64,000 bases of DNA from Denticeps clupeoides (Eukaryota > Chordata > Actinopteri > Clupeiformes > Denticipitidae): assembly GCF_900700375.1 (NCBI RefSeq), contig NC_041712.1, positions 18,783,280 through 18,847,279 on the forward strand, in the 5' to 3' direction. The notes under the pieces were generated by a model. That model did not search any database. It had not been told where the DNA came from and saw only the letters and a program-made list of their open reading frames with translations. Below, piece by piece: positions 54,213 to 64,000 of this stretch; within the stretch, counting starts at the first letter, position 1; the number at the start of each line of letters is the position of its first letter. The translations under genes were made by a program, and so were the position numbers.

Positions 54213-55253
54213 CGTTCGACGCGCCCGCCGTGCGCGTGCACGATCTCCGGACCAGCCCAGCGGCCGCGGGCGGGCGTGACGTCATGTTCCGTCGTGGCGG
54301 GAAAAAACGAAGGTGCCGAACACTCTCGGATCTGAACGTTCGTTTTTTTTATACGCATCTGACCTCCAACAAGTCAATTAAGTAAAACATGTCAATTCAC
54401 ACAACTCAAAAAATTCACAGAGAAAACCTGGAGGAGCTTCTCCCCGCAGGACAGAACACTAATTTACTTTACACACTTTACACATTTGCACACCTTCGCC
54501 CTACTCTTTGCATATAATTTATGTTTAAAAACATACATTTGTTTATATTTGCATATTTGTAACACTTTTGCAAATACTGGCAATATTTGTAATAATGAGG
54601 TCAATAACAGTTGCACAAGAATTTCACTGCAAATCATACCGACAAATAAAATTGGAATTTGAATTAAAACAAGTTAAAAAATCTTAATAGCTATTAATAG
54701 CCCTAATATCAGTCTTTGCACTCATTTCAGTTTTATGTGATAATTTATTTTGTACACTGATGTGAATGTTTTTACATTTACTAAACAATGAACTATGTAA
54801 CTCATTTATCTGCCTCATTAAGCCAACATAAAGGTAGCGGGACTGCTAACGTAGACCCTACTGATTCTGTAATGAATATTAGGGTTCAAACATCAAGGTG
54901 CAGGAACCCTCCACCAGAGGGCGCCTGTATCACAGGCAGGCCTGGCTTCAGAGTTTGTGTAAAGCCTGGACCAGGAAGATTTTTTTAGCTAATTAAAGTA
55001 TTTCATTAAATAACTAATAAAATAACAATGGCTAAAGAGGCACAGTGGAAAATGCAAATAACAGATTGAATGGTAAAAAAGTATGTACAAAAGATATGTG
55101 AATGCTTATATATCAAAAAGTTGTCTTTAACCCTGCCTGAACCAAGAAGTAATGGATAGACAATTCTAGTTTTTCTTTAGTCTTTATTATAACAAAATTA
55201 TATATATAAAAAAATATATATAGTGTATATACACACACACAGACACACACACA

Positions 55254-55397
55254 CGGCCCCATAATCAGAAGCGGCCCCGTAATCAGAAGGTTGCCAGTTC
55301 GAATTCTGATCTGCCACTGAGGTGCCACTGAGCAAAGTACCGTCCCCACGCACTGCTCCCCAGGCGCCTATCATGGCTGCCCACTGCTCACTAAGCT
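55254..55397 (+). repeat. tRNA-derived SINE, family B, copy 4 (truncated)
   Basis: Contains CGGCCCCGTAATCAGAAGG twice in near-duplicate, then GCCAGTTCGAATT (B box) and TGCCACTGAGCAAAGTACCG. The tail after GCTCACTAAGC is missing. It lies next to a short CA tract. Confidence 0.8.
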
Positions 55398-55413
55398 TCA
55401 AGCTACTACATCT

Positions 55414-55598
55414 TACATTTTAAAATTTACGGCATTTATCAGACGCCCTTATCCAGAGAGTCTTACAATCAGTAGTTACAGGGACAGTCTTGCTGTCTTA
55501 AGTGTCTTGCTCAGGGACACAATGGTAGTAAGTGGGATTTGAACCTGAGTCTTCTGGTTCATAGGCGAGTGTCTTACCCACTAGGCCACTACCACCCT
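55414..55598 (-). repeat. tRNA-derived SINE, family A, copy 6
   Basis: Near-full-length minus-sense copy abutting the family B fragment at 55254; a short deletion removes part of the CCAGGGGG segment. Confidence 0.88.
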
Positions 55599-56162
55599 TC
55601 AGTAGTAAACTTCCTTTCAGCCATTTATAGATTAGCCATTGCTTATTTGCAAACACTACATTTCAATCTGTAAATTGTGTAATTGATTCATCAAAAAACT
55701 GTATTGTGGACTATGGAAAACAAATGTATATCACATCTAGAAAAAAACAACAAATGACCATTGAGGGAATTACCACTAAATCTCCCTTTATACCAACTGC
55801 ATGCGAGAATTGTTGTAGTGCAAAAGGTAGAAGACAGGGGACAGATCATCAGATCATATACAAAAGGGTTTTATGTAAAGTTTATTTCTCATGGTAATGC
55901 AATGGGTCTCAGAAATGCATGTCTCAAATATGATACACACGGCATTTAAAGGTTAAATAGGGTGTTGTGTAGTACTGGCAGAATTGTGAAACACTGGGAT
56001 ATCTTTAAATTCCCTGCCATTCCTTCAATTCAATGCCTTTTGTGAAGTGGGTGATTTGGACTTAGTTCACTAAAAGCAGGATAAAGTGTCACCTGACAGA
56101 AAAAACCAGTCACAATCTCAGACGTTTTTCCTCAGTCGCTCTACTACCAGCCTCGTGTGAAA

Positions 56163-58197
56163 ATGGCAGAGTCTCATTCTGCAACTGCATCTGGACCAAA
56201 CTCCTTTGGCGATTTCACATCATCAGGTGAGTTCACTGCTGAATGTTGAAATAGATTACTAGTCAAAAGTCCTGTTTGCAAAAATATGTGGTGATTAGTA
56301 CTGGTTTTGGCCTAATAGAACCAGTCAGTATAGACCATTGGATTGCAGTATGGATTGTAAGTTTTATTAAGGTTCTGTAGCACCAAAGCCAGTTATGATG
56401 ATAATTATGTGTTTTTTATGGAAGGATTTCAAACTTTCAAATGAATGAAATCTTTTTTTTTTTGCCAAATTGCAAAAAGCGAGGCTGATATACCCATCAG
56501 ATTTAAACTATTACGATAGTTGTGCATATGACAAGCGTTGACTAGTGGCGCTTTACATTTGACTCTTTGTAGTACTAGAATTGTGTTGTGCCTGGTGCAA
56601 CACAGGGCCATTTCAGTAAATTTGACAGAATCTGGGTGAGAAGTGAGATCATCCCTTGTCATTCAGCTTTCATTCCGTTCATTTCCATATGGTCCCTAGA
56701 TTCAGTAGAAGAGGGGAAGCGCGCTTTAATGTCCCACTATAATGTCCCACTATAATGTCCCAAATAAATACTTTCAGCATATTTCTGAAACATTCTCTTG
56801 AGTCCAAAAATGTCATTATTAAAACCATTATCTTGTCTTGAGGAAAGCCCTGTTTGCTTCCTCACTCAGGCTCCTTTTTCTGTCTGCAGTACAACAACTT
56901 GTGCATTGGCGGGAGCCCAGGAGGTCAACAGTGGCGTTTAGTGGCTCTCTGCTGGTGCTGTTGTCATTTGCCACCTTCAGTATCGTCAGCGTGCTATCGA
57001 ATCTCCTGCTGGCTGTGCTCTGTGTCACCATCACCTTCCGTGTGTACAAGGCTGTCATCCAGGCTGTGCAGAAGTCCAATGAGGGCCACCCCTTCAGGTC
57101 AGGTGTCTTGATTCAGCATTTGTTCGTCTGAGGTCTTCACATTGCATTTGAACTTTTTTTTATTTAATCTGTTTCCTAGAACTCTGATGGAAAAAGACAT
57201 CACTGTTTCCCCAGAGAAGTTTGGTAAATTTGTGGACCTGTCTCTCGCCCACGTAAACCGGGGCCTTCTGCAAGCCAGACGACTGGTTCTAGTAGAGGAT
57301 GTGGTAGATTCATTAAAGGTAAGCTGGTGTTTGGTATCTGCTCCCCACATTCTGAAGTCTGGGAAGGGTGCTCTACAAAGCGGGATCTCTCTCTCATAGC
57401 TGTGTTTTCTAAAGCTAGAAACTGAAATGCGGCTTATTCTTCTTTGCCCCTTTTTGCACATTCTTCCCAAACTGAAAAACAAAAGCAGAATTTGGGCCAA
57501 GTGTCATGTTTCAATGTGAATACAACACTATTTTCATGGGCAGTTATTATACACTTTTCAGTTGGCCAGTGTGATGTGGATTTTGACATATGTGGGGTCC
57601 ATCTTCAATGGTCTTACAATCCTGATTCTTGGTAAGTTGTACAGCCACACTTCTTAAAGTCAGTAATATTGTTTATCTAGTATTGTGATGATCAGTATTC
57701 AGTAACTGAGCGGGTTTTTACTCGGCTGCTTCTTGCTTTAACAGTGGACATCATCATTTTTTGCACACCTTTGATTTACGAGAAAAACAAAGTAAGGCAG
57801 GAACACACATTACAATGTTGCTATTATAATATTTGCACCATTTATATACCCCCTGATTTTTATGTGTTTAAATATTTTCTGTTTCAGTCCCAGTTTGATC
57901 GTTATATTGATCTTGTACATTCTCAAGTAGAGGACAAACTTGCAAAGTATGACTTTCATTCTCTTTTTCTGATGTGTGAATTACAAATCAAAATGTGTGA
58001 AACATCCCTTTAATCAGACATTTGTGTAATTTGAAATAATACAAATTAAGATAAAAGGATAAAAATATTTTCGTCTTTTGAGTAGCTTTATCACAGTAAG
58101 AGAAAATCTATTGATGAACTGATAATTGTCTGTTCGTTCTCACTCCAGGCTCTTGGAAAAGCTCCCAGGGGCTGTAAAGCACAGCAAAATGGACTGA
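56163..58197 (+). CDS. Reticulon family protein (short form, RTN3-like), 211 aa
   Basis: Exons: 56163-56226, 56890-57097, 57180-57318, 57562-57631, 57745-57791, 57888-57946, 58149-58197, joined in phase. Reticulons bend ER membrane into tubules through two long hydrophobic hairpins. A 21-residue N-terminus (MAESHSATASGPNSFGDF), similar in style to the RTN3 start MAEPSAATQSHS, leads into the reticulon-homology domain: LVHWREPRRS, the first hairpin (LLVLLSFATFSIVSVLSNLL), the conserved RVYKAVIQAVQKSNEGHPF, the 66-residue loop, and the second hairpin with WILTYVGSIFNGLTILIL. The C-terminus is KHSKMD, not the KKAE or KRKAE ER-retention-type end usual in reticulons. The core is divergent, so this may be an RTN3 co-orthologue or one of the fish-specific reticulons. 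Its neighbour is an SLC22 transporter, as near human RTN3. Confidence 0.92.
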
Positions 58198-58460
58198 GTG
58201 GCCACGACCAGCAAAATGGAGCGACTGCTGTTTCAGACTCTCTGCTGTGATAGGCTGATGGCTTAATAATTCAACCCCACTGTTCCATATGTGGCAATTA
58301 CTTTAAGAAAGTGTCATTAAGCTTTATGGTCATTATGGAAAATGATGGTCCTGCAAGTATAAATACTTGGGCCACAGTCAAAATGACAACTTTAATATTT
58401 AATGCACAGGGTGAAGTAGCTGTTGAACCACAAAGTATTAAAATGTATTGCAATTTTCAT

Positions 58461-58466
58461 AATAAA
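58461..58466 (+). terminator. Polyadenylation signal of the reticulon gene
   Basis: AATAAA 264 bases after the stop codon; other, later signals cannot be excluded. Confidence 0.5.
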
Positions 58467-60328
58467 AGATTTCCCTCATTTTCTAAATGTATTTTTTTGA
58501 AATTCAGTCTGTGTTTTCATGAGATAATAGTGTTGCACACCTCAGCTGATCTTTGGTTCTTCAGCAAGAATCATGTGATGGAAGTAAAAACCTATTTTAT
58601 GCATGCTCTATTCACCTAAAATGTGTCTCATGTATGTCAGTAAATGATCTTTGATGATCTTTTGTGTGGCAGTACCACTTGTTTAGCACTTGTGCAGTGT
58701 TAATGCGTCACGTATTTAGTAATGGTTAATATTCTGCCAGAGTTAACATTCTGACTATCTTGAAGCACACAATTGGCCTCTTGACATGTTTTCTTACTCA
58801 GACATCAGACTAGATGACATCCATCAAAGTTCAGTAGCATGTAGAAGACACTGAGTGCTCTTTAATACTTCCCAGTTCACACAAGTTCTTTTTTCCTCTG
58901 GACAATCTCCCTGATTATATCAATTTTGGTAATACAAGTGGGCCATGCAGTGGAGTGGCGGTTAGTTGAGTGTCCTCGCACCTCCAAGGTCACAAGGTCA
59001 AATCTGAGCTTCAGCTTTGTGTATATGGAGCTTGCGCGCAAAGTTTTTTGGGGCTTCCTCCTGCTTCATTGTTTTCCTCCTGCACATGCACACAAGTTGA
59101 ATCGGTGGCTCTAAATCGGCCATAGGTGCGAGTGTGTGAGTGAATGTCAGTGTCCCTGGGATGTGGTGGATTTTAAATTTTGTGTAATGGTGGTAGGTTA
59201 GGATTTCTACTTGCGGCAGCACTGTTGCTATCTATCACACTAAAAGCTCTGCCGTATATTTTATGAACCTATGTGCAAATAATTTGTTCAGACCTTGTAT
59301 AGACAGACTCAAGGTCCTGGCACCAATTTACTAATAATTTACTAATTAGCATTTGCAGGTTTCATGTCATCTTTCTTTAGAAAAGAAGGCGATATCCCTT
59401 TGTACCTGTCTGGACACTGACGTTTGTGAATGATTCTTCATCTATGTTAGGATTTAACCCTGTTCGGTTAAAAATACTTGTAAACTGTCGCCATTTATCT
59501 GTTTTATGATGGCTTATGTCAACACATAAGAGGTGTGCCACATTTAATCTATGCTAAAACTTACAAGATTTATGGACTTGTTTTATTTCCCAAAGATTTA
59601 GTAAACCCTCCAGTTAAAAAAAAAAACAAGCAAAAAATAATTTTAATTTGGTTAATATGCATCTCATTATTATTTTTTTTTCCAGCGGCCCCTCGCTTGA
59701 AGCACAATGGAAACATAATTATGCTAAAACTGCTATTTTTCCCAATTTCGCTTGGACCGGATCTGGATTATATGTCAGCGGGTTCTGGGCTCCTGCTTGT
59801 CCCACACAAGCTCTTTAAAGAAATTCCACCGAGAGGGATTGGTGTGCAGATTAATAACATGCTTACCGAATTTTAATTAGTGTGCGAGGGGGGGGGCTCG
59901 AAGAAAAAAGTGACGTGACTCATATTAACTTCGTGGATGCATCGTGACGTGTTTTTTCCACCGCGGTCGGGAGGATGAGCGAAGGGCCACGGCCGACCAC
60001 GAGCGGCCCCATCGGGGTCATGACGTCCCTCGCCAGACAAAGGTACGTCTCATTGGTTCCTCCGATGGTTATGCGATAACCATTAACCTTTAAATGACTC
60101 ACCTTCTTTGGGTAGCGGCATCCCGTCGTAAAGACACGCACACGCACCGCAGGAGCCCACGCAGTGCGTCCACTACCTGGCCTAAAGGCGCAAAATGAGC
60201 ACCTGCGCCGAGTAGGCGTCCGTGCGCAAATACGCATTAGCCAAGCCGGGCGCGCAAAACGGAGACGTTGCGTCCGCGTCCCCACGGCCCGCTGGTTCCC
60301 CGCGAGTTGCTCGACGTCGGCTGTGGAA
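58467..60328. other. Spacer between the reticulon and the slc22a gene
   Basis: Holds one decayed SINE (58938). GC content rises after 59.88 kb (a G run at 59889, then CpG-rich DNA), probably the slc22a promoter and 5' untranslated region. I see no TATA box. Confidence 0.5.
58938..59175 (+). repeat. Old decayed tRNA-derived SINE, family D
   Basis: GTGGAGTGGCGGTTAGTTGA and CCTCCAAGGTCACAAGGTCA keep the shape of a tRNA-like head (A and B boxes). GGCTTCCTCCTGCTTC, GGTGGCTCTAAATCGGCC and GTGAATGTCAGTGTCCCTGG recall the body of a widespread fish SINE. It is strongly diverged. Confidence 0.6.
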
Positions 60329-61629
60329 ATGGGGTTCGCGGATATCTTGAACGACGTGGGTGGCTTCGGCCGCTTCCAGTTCATCCACGTCACCTTGCTG
60401 TCCATCCCCGGGCTCCTCATGGCAAGCCAGAACCTGCTGAACAACTTCACAGCCGGGATGCCCGGGCACCACTGCAAAGTGCCCAACATGACGTCCCTCG
60501 CCGAGGCCCGGAACGTCTCCGCGTCCGGGCTGGATGACGGGCAGCTCCTGCGCGCCTTTATTCCCGTGGACCGGAGCTCGTCCAAGTTCAGGAAGTGCGA
60601 CAGGTACGTTACCCCGCAGTGGCACATGATCGGTGGCAACCAGACCGAATCTGGACTGCCTGCAAACTCCACTGAGCCGTGCTATGATGGCTGGACCTAC
60701 GAGAGCACTGAGTTCCAATCCACCATTGTATCTGAGGTAGGGGGTCATTCATTTTATTCGAAATGGCCTCATAATTGTCTTTTCTAATGATCAGATTGAA
60801 GTCTTCTGTGCTTGTGTGTGGTCTGCCTTGCAGTGGGACCTTGTCTGCACTCTCCGTCCTCTCAAGCAGATGAGCCAGACTATTTACATGGGGGGAGTCC
60901 TGGCGGGTGCTATTATATTCGGGGGGCTATCAGACAGGTAAACCTCCTTAATGAGCCGACCCCCCATCTCAAACATGCTGAAGTTCATAAATTAGACACA
61001 TTAGAGGTTCTTGGACCCCTAAAAATTATATTTCCCCAAATTGGCAACCACTGGTCACAGTACGAATAAACCAATCATTTCATTCACTCTATGTTGCATG
61101 TCTGCACCTACTATATACTCTATATATTCTGTCTCTATATAAATATACTATATACTATATGCTATATATACAGTACAGGCCAAAGGTTTGGACACACCTT
61201 CTCATTCAATGTGTTTTCTTTATTTTCATGACTATTTACGTTGGTAGATTCTCACTGAAGGCATCAAAACTATGAACTACACATGTGGAGTTATGTACTT
61301 AACAAAAAGTGGAGACCTGGCCTCCACAGTCACCGGACCTGAACCCAATCGAGATGGTTTGGGGTGAGCTGGACCGCAGAGTGAAGGCAAAGGGGCCAAC
61401 AAGTGCTAAACACCTCTGGTGTGTGCAAAGCAGTAATCAGAGCAAAGGGTGGCTATTTTGAAGAAACGTGTTTTCAGTTATTTCACCTTTTTTTGTTAAG
61501 TCCATAACTCCACATGTGTTCATTCATAGTTTTGATGCCTTCAGTGAGAATCTACCAATGTAAATGGTCATGAAAATAAAGAAAACACATTGAATGAGAA
61601 AATTTTGGCCTGTACTGTATGTATGTATA

Positions 61630-61666
<37 letters not shown>

Positions 61667-63897
61667 TGTAAAATATATTTTATGAATTGTTTTTCATTGA
61701 ACTTCCAGACTGAGCGCCTTCCACTTTAATCATTGGATTAGCATTTTCTAAATGCCAGAATCAGGCCCGCATGTTGCGTTTTGCATGTTGCCTTCTTGCC
61801 ACAGTTAATGGCTTTACTTGACAGATTCTAGACAAAGTTTGCCAAAGCTGTTTAATGGCTAGTGGTGTTTTAAATATCAAACACATTTATCAAAGGCATT
61901 TTTTATGTTTGTAATTGTGTATTCTCATACTTCCACATCATTATTAATTAATAAAAACAATAGTCATTTGCATTTTACCATTGCACAATTCCTAAGACGT
62001 TTGTTGAGAAGTGTGTCATTTCATGTAACTCATGCCCCAATGTTTAAAAGATCTGTATTTTTTTCTTTCACCCTCGAAAGGTTTGGTCGCAGGGCTTTGC
62101 TCATCTGGTCCTACTTTCAGCTGGCAGTGCTTGGCACTTGCACTGCCCTCGCACCCTCCTACATGGCGTACTGTATTTTCCGCTTCCTGTCGGGAATGGC
62201 CGTGTCCGGGATCATCCTCAACACAGTCTCCCTCAGTTAGTCTGCTGCGCTGTGCGATGCCACAAAGGGTGTCATAGGGTGTGTACCAATTTACAAGGCA
62301 GTGAGTGTAATTATGTGTCCGCAGAGGTTGAGTGGATTCCTACAAAGTCACGTACGCTTGTGGGCACCCTCTCTTCGTTCTTCTTTACCTTTGGCCAAAT
62401 GGTCCTGGCAGGAGTGGCGTACGCCCTGAAGGACTGGCGGAAGCTGCAAGTGGCGGTGTGCTCCCCGTTCTTCATATTCGCCATGTATAGCTGGTGAGGC
62501 CTGATTTCCACCTAAAGCCACAAATACCGATTTCATGCAAAGATGTAATTCTATACATATGCAATTATACAATTTAAAGTATTGTATTTATTTTAACTGT
62601 ATAAATATAGTATTTCAGTTGCTTTAGTGCACATCCTGTCACACCTGAGGTGCAGAGGAGATGAGTTTTTTTTGCAGGCAACAGTAAAAGTCAGGAAAAT
62701 CCTACTAGTAAATTTGGGATTAATCAGAGTCTCTTTAATTGATGGGGGGTATGAATCCAAGAAGACAACTGTGGCCAAGCAGGCACGGAAATGGACTCGT
62801 AACCAAAGGGTTGCAGGTTGAAATTCCATTCACTTTTTTACATTCTACTTACCTGAGTGAAGTGAAGTGATTGTCACTGTGATACACAGCACAGCACACG
62901 GTGCTGCTTTTAACCATCACCCTTGGTGAGCAGTGGGCAGTCATGACAGGTGCCCGGGGAGAAGTGAGTGGGGAGAACTGGAAGACCCAGGTTCAAATCC
63001 CACTTACTACCATTGTGTCCCTGAGCAAGACACTTAACCCTAAGTTGCTCCAGGGGGACTGTCCCTGTAACTACTGATTGTAAGTCGCTCTGGATAAGAG
63101 ACGTCTGATAAATGCTGTAAATGTAAATGGGACGGTGATTTCCTCAGTGGCACCTCAAACCGGCAACCTTCTGACTACGGGGCAGCTTCCTTAACCGCTA
63201 GGCCACCACTGCCCCGGATCAGCTTCATCTCTTTCTCCCCATTTGATTGGAAGGTGGTACTCTGAATCTGCTCGGTGGCTGGTGCTGAACGGACGCTCCC
63301 AAGAGGCCTTGAAACAGATCCACCACGTGGCCAGGATCAATGGCAAACCCGAGATGGTGGGAAAGATAACTCTCGAGGTTGGGCTATGGTAAATGGTTGA
63401 ACGGAGGTATTTCCTGCCCAACGTGAACTGTGAATTTCACATGTCATTTTCTTTGGTTATGCTACCTATTTTCAGGTGTTGGAGGCTAACATGCAGAAAG
63501 AAGTACAGTCCAGTAAATCCATGTACAAAGCATACGACCTGCTTCGCACTCCAGTTATGAGAAGGATATCCATCTGCTTAGTGGCAGTTTGGTCAGGCAT
63601 TCTCTGTTGCATCAGATGTTCAGTCTTAAAACCATGCCATGATATATATGGGGAAATACATACTTTTCACTTTTTTTGACAGGTTTTCCACGAGTTTCGC
63701 CTACTATGGACTGGCAATGGACCTTCAGAAATTTGGCGTGAATATCTATGTGATGCAGTTGATCTTTGGGGCTGTGGACTTTCCAGCTAAGATCGTTGCC
63801 CTGGGGATGCTGAGCTTCTTGGGCCGACGGGTCACTCAGGCCACGTGTCTCATCATGTCAGCTTCTGTCATCTTTGCCAACATTTTTGTTCCCAAAG
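60329..63897 (+). CDS. SLC22 organic anion transporter (OAT1/OAT3-like), 3' partial
   Basis: Exons: 60329-60736, 60834-60937, 62081-62235, 62325-62493, 63254-63377, 63476-63591, 63683-63897, joined in phase to 430 residues; later exons lie beyond the window. The start MGFADILNDVGGFGRFQ was chosen because it matches the OAT start (MAFNDLLQQVGGVGRFQ) and has a good Kozak context, although the frame stays open upstream. Helix 1 is followed by a large extracellular loop with five N-glycosylation sequons (NFT, NMT, NVS, NQT, NST) and paired cysteines. Next come the STIVSEWDLVC motif, the MFS signature GLSDRFGRR, VEWIPTKSR, and the helix 7-8 region SFAYYGLAMDLQKFGVNIY with FGAVDFPAK. The family exchanges organic anions for dicarboxylates at the basolateral kidney membrane. 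Whether this is slc22a6, slc22a8 or a fish-specific copy is open. The last donor (GTCAAC) is weak. Confidence 0.9.
61171..61617 (+). mobile_element. Internally deleted Tc1-family DNA transposon
   Basis: Flanked by TA. Long terminal inverted repeats start CAGTACAGGCCAAAGGTTTG and end ...GGCCTGTACTG, with TTCTCATTCAATGTG and GAATCTACCAATGT pairing inside. Between them lies the end of a transposase: WPPQSPDLNPIEMVWGELDR, the region of the last catalytic acidic residue of the DDE triad. The rest of the transposase is missing, so the copy is inactive. It lies in slc22a intron 2. Confidence 0.9.
61618..61667. repeat. (GT)n(AT)n microsatellite next to the Tc1 copy
   Basis: TATGTATATGTGTGTGTGT followed by about 13 AT units abuts the right end of the Tc1 element; AT-rich repeats also abut the left end. 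Confidence 0.9.
62760..62828 (+). repeat. tRNA-like SINE head, third family (C)
   Basis: GTGGCCAAGCAGGCACGG (A-box region), GACTCGTAACCAAAGGGTTG and GCAGGTTGAAATTCC (B box) make up a tRNA-like head without a recognised body. It lies immediately upstream of the family B copy at 62856. Confidence 0.6.
62856..63215 (-). repeat. tRNA-derived SINE, family B, copy 5, interrupted
   Basis: A minus-sense family B copy in two blocks, 62856-62976 and 63130-63215, split by a family A SINE. The right block ends CGCTAGGCCACCACTGCCCC, 38 bases before slc22a exon 5. Confidence 0.88.
62977..63129 (+). repeat. tRNA-derived SINE, family A, copy 7, nested in family B
   Basis: A 5'-truncated sense copy beginning ACTGGAAGACCCAGGTTCAAATCC and ending GTAAATGTAAAT. 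GGGGA before and GGGAC after it may be the target duplication. It is younger than the family B copy it interrupts. Confidence 0.85.
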
Positions 63898-64000
63898 GTC
63901 AACAGGATCTGTTCTTTTTATTGAGTGCTGAGCTTCAATAATGTTACTGGTGGCGACTAATCAATCTTGCTTCGATTATCATTTGACTGAGAGTCATTTT

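Larger units (their letters stand above)
54213..56162. other. Spacer between the mfap3-like gene and the reticulon
   Basis: The two genes diverge here. Apart from the SINE pair at 55254-55598, the stretch is AT-rich and I see no exon. Confidence 0.5.

Noticed and set aside
60182-60748. Minus-strand frames of 188-250 codons opposite slc22a exon 1
   Set aside because: Antisense shadow of a GC-rich exon with no recognised domain.

Overview
The window is vertebrate nuclear DNA, almost certainly from a teleost fish. The genes are intron-rich with GT-AG splice sites (and one GC-AG intron). A 27 kDa gjb1-like connexin lies beside an alpha connexin. The interspersed DNA is fish-type tRNA-derived SINEs, Tc1/mariner-type elements and many (CA)n/(AT)n microsatellites. 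I cannot name the species. I saw no RNA gene, CRISPR array, retrovirus or Polinton.

Layout. 1-9.8 kb: most of tbc1d9 (+), entering from the left edge without its first exon. 14.7-15.8 kb: a single-coding-exon alpha connexin (-). 19.2-19.9 kb: a single-coding-exon gjb1-like beta connexin (-). 22.4-29.0 kb: mtmr2 (+), complete. 29.7-about 34 kb: fam76b (+), complete. 38.6-47.4 kb: sesn3 (+), complete, with a 4 kb first intron. 48.3-52.1 kb: cwc15 (+), complete. 52.7-54.2 kb: an mfap3-like gene (-), converging on cwc15. 56.2-58.5 kb: a short reticulon (+). 60.3-64 kb: the first seven coding exons of an SLC22 organic anion transporter (+), cut by the right edge. Reconstructed exon phases agree through every multi-exon gene, so the models have little slack.

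The genes do not form an operon-like unit; they are a syntenic neighbourhood. mtmr2-fam76b-sesn3-cwc15 keeps the order of human 11q21, and a reticulon next to an SLC22A6/8-type transporter recalls human 11q12. Several products act in endomembrane or nutrient signalling: TBC1D9 on Rab GTPases, MTMR2 on PI3P and PI(3,5)P2, SESN3 on GATOR2/mTORC1, and the reticulon on ER tubules. FAM76B (nuclear speckle) and CWC15 (spliceosome) are nuclear.

Most notable observations: (1) a 42-bp minisatellite of seven units, each with a KLF/Sp-type box, about 210 bp upstream of the sesn3 start codon, with a period of exactly four helical turns; (2) sesn3 keeps the sestrin catalytic cysteine but has Phe in place of the neighbouring catalytic Tyr, and also differs in the leucine-binding loop; (3) two head-to-head inverted SINE pairs, one just before mtmr2 exon 2 and one in the last cwc15 intron; (4) a SINE nested inside another SINE, with a third SINE head beside them, in an slc22a intron; (5) a GC-AG intron and a donor site fused to a (GT)n tract in tbc1d9. 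I found no clearly new multi-gene system.
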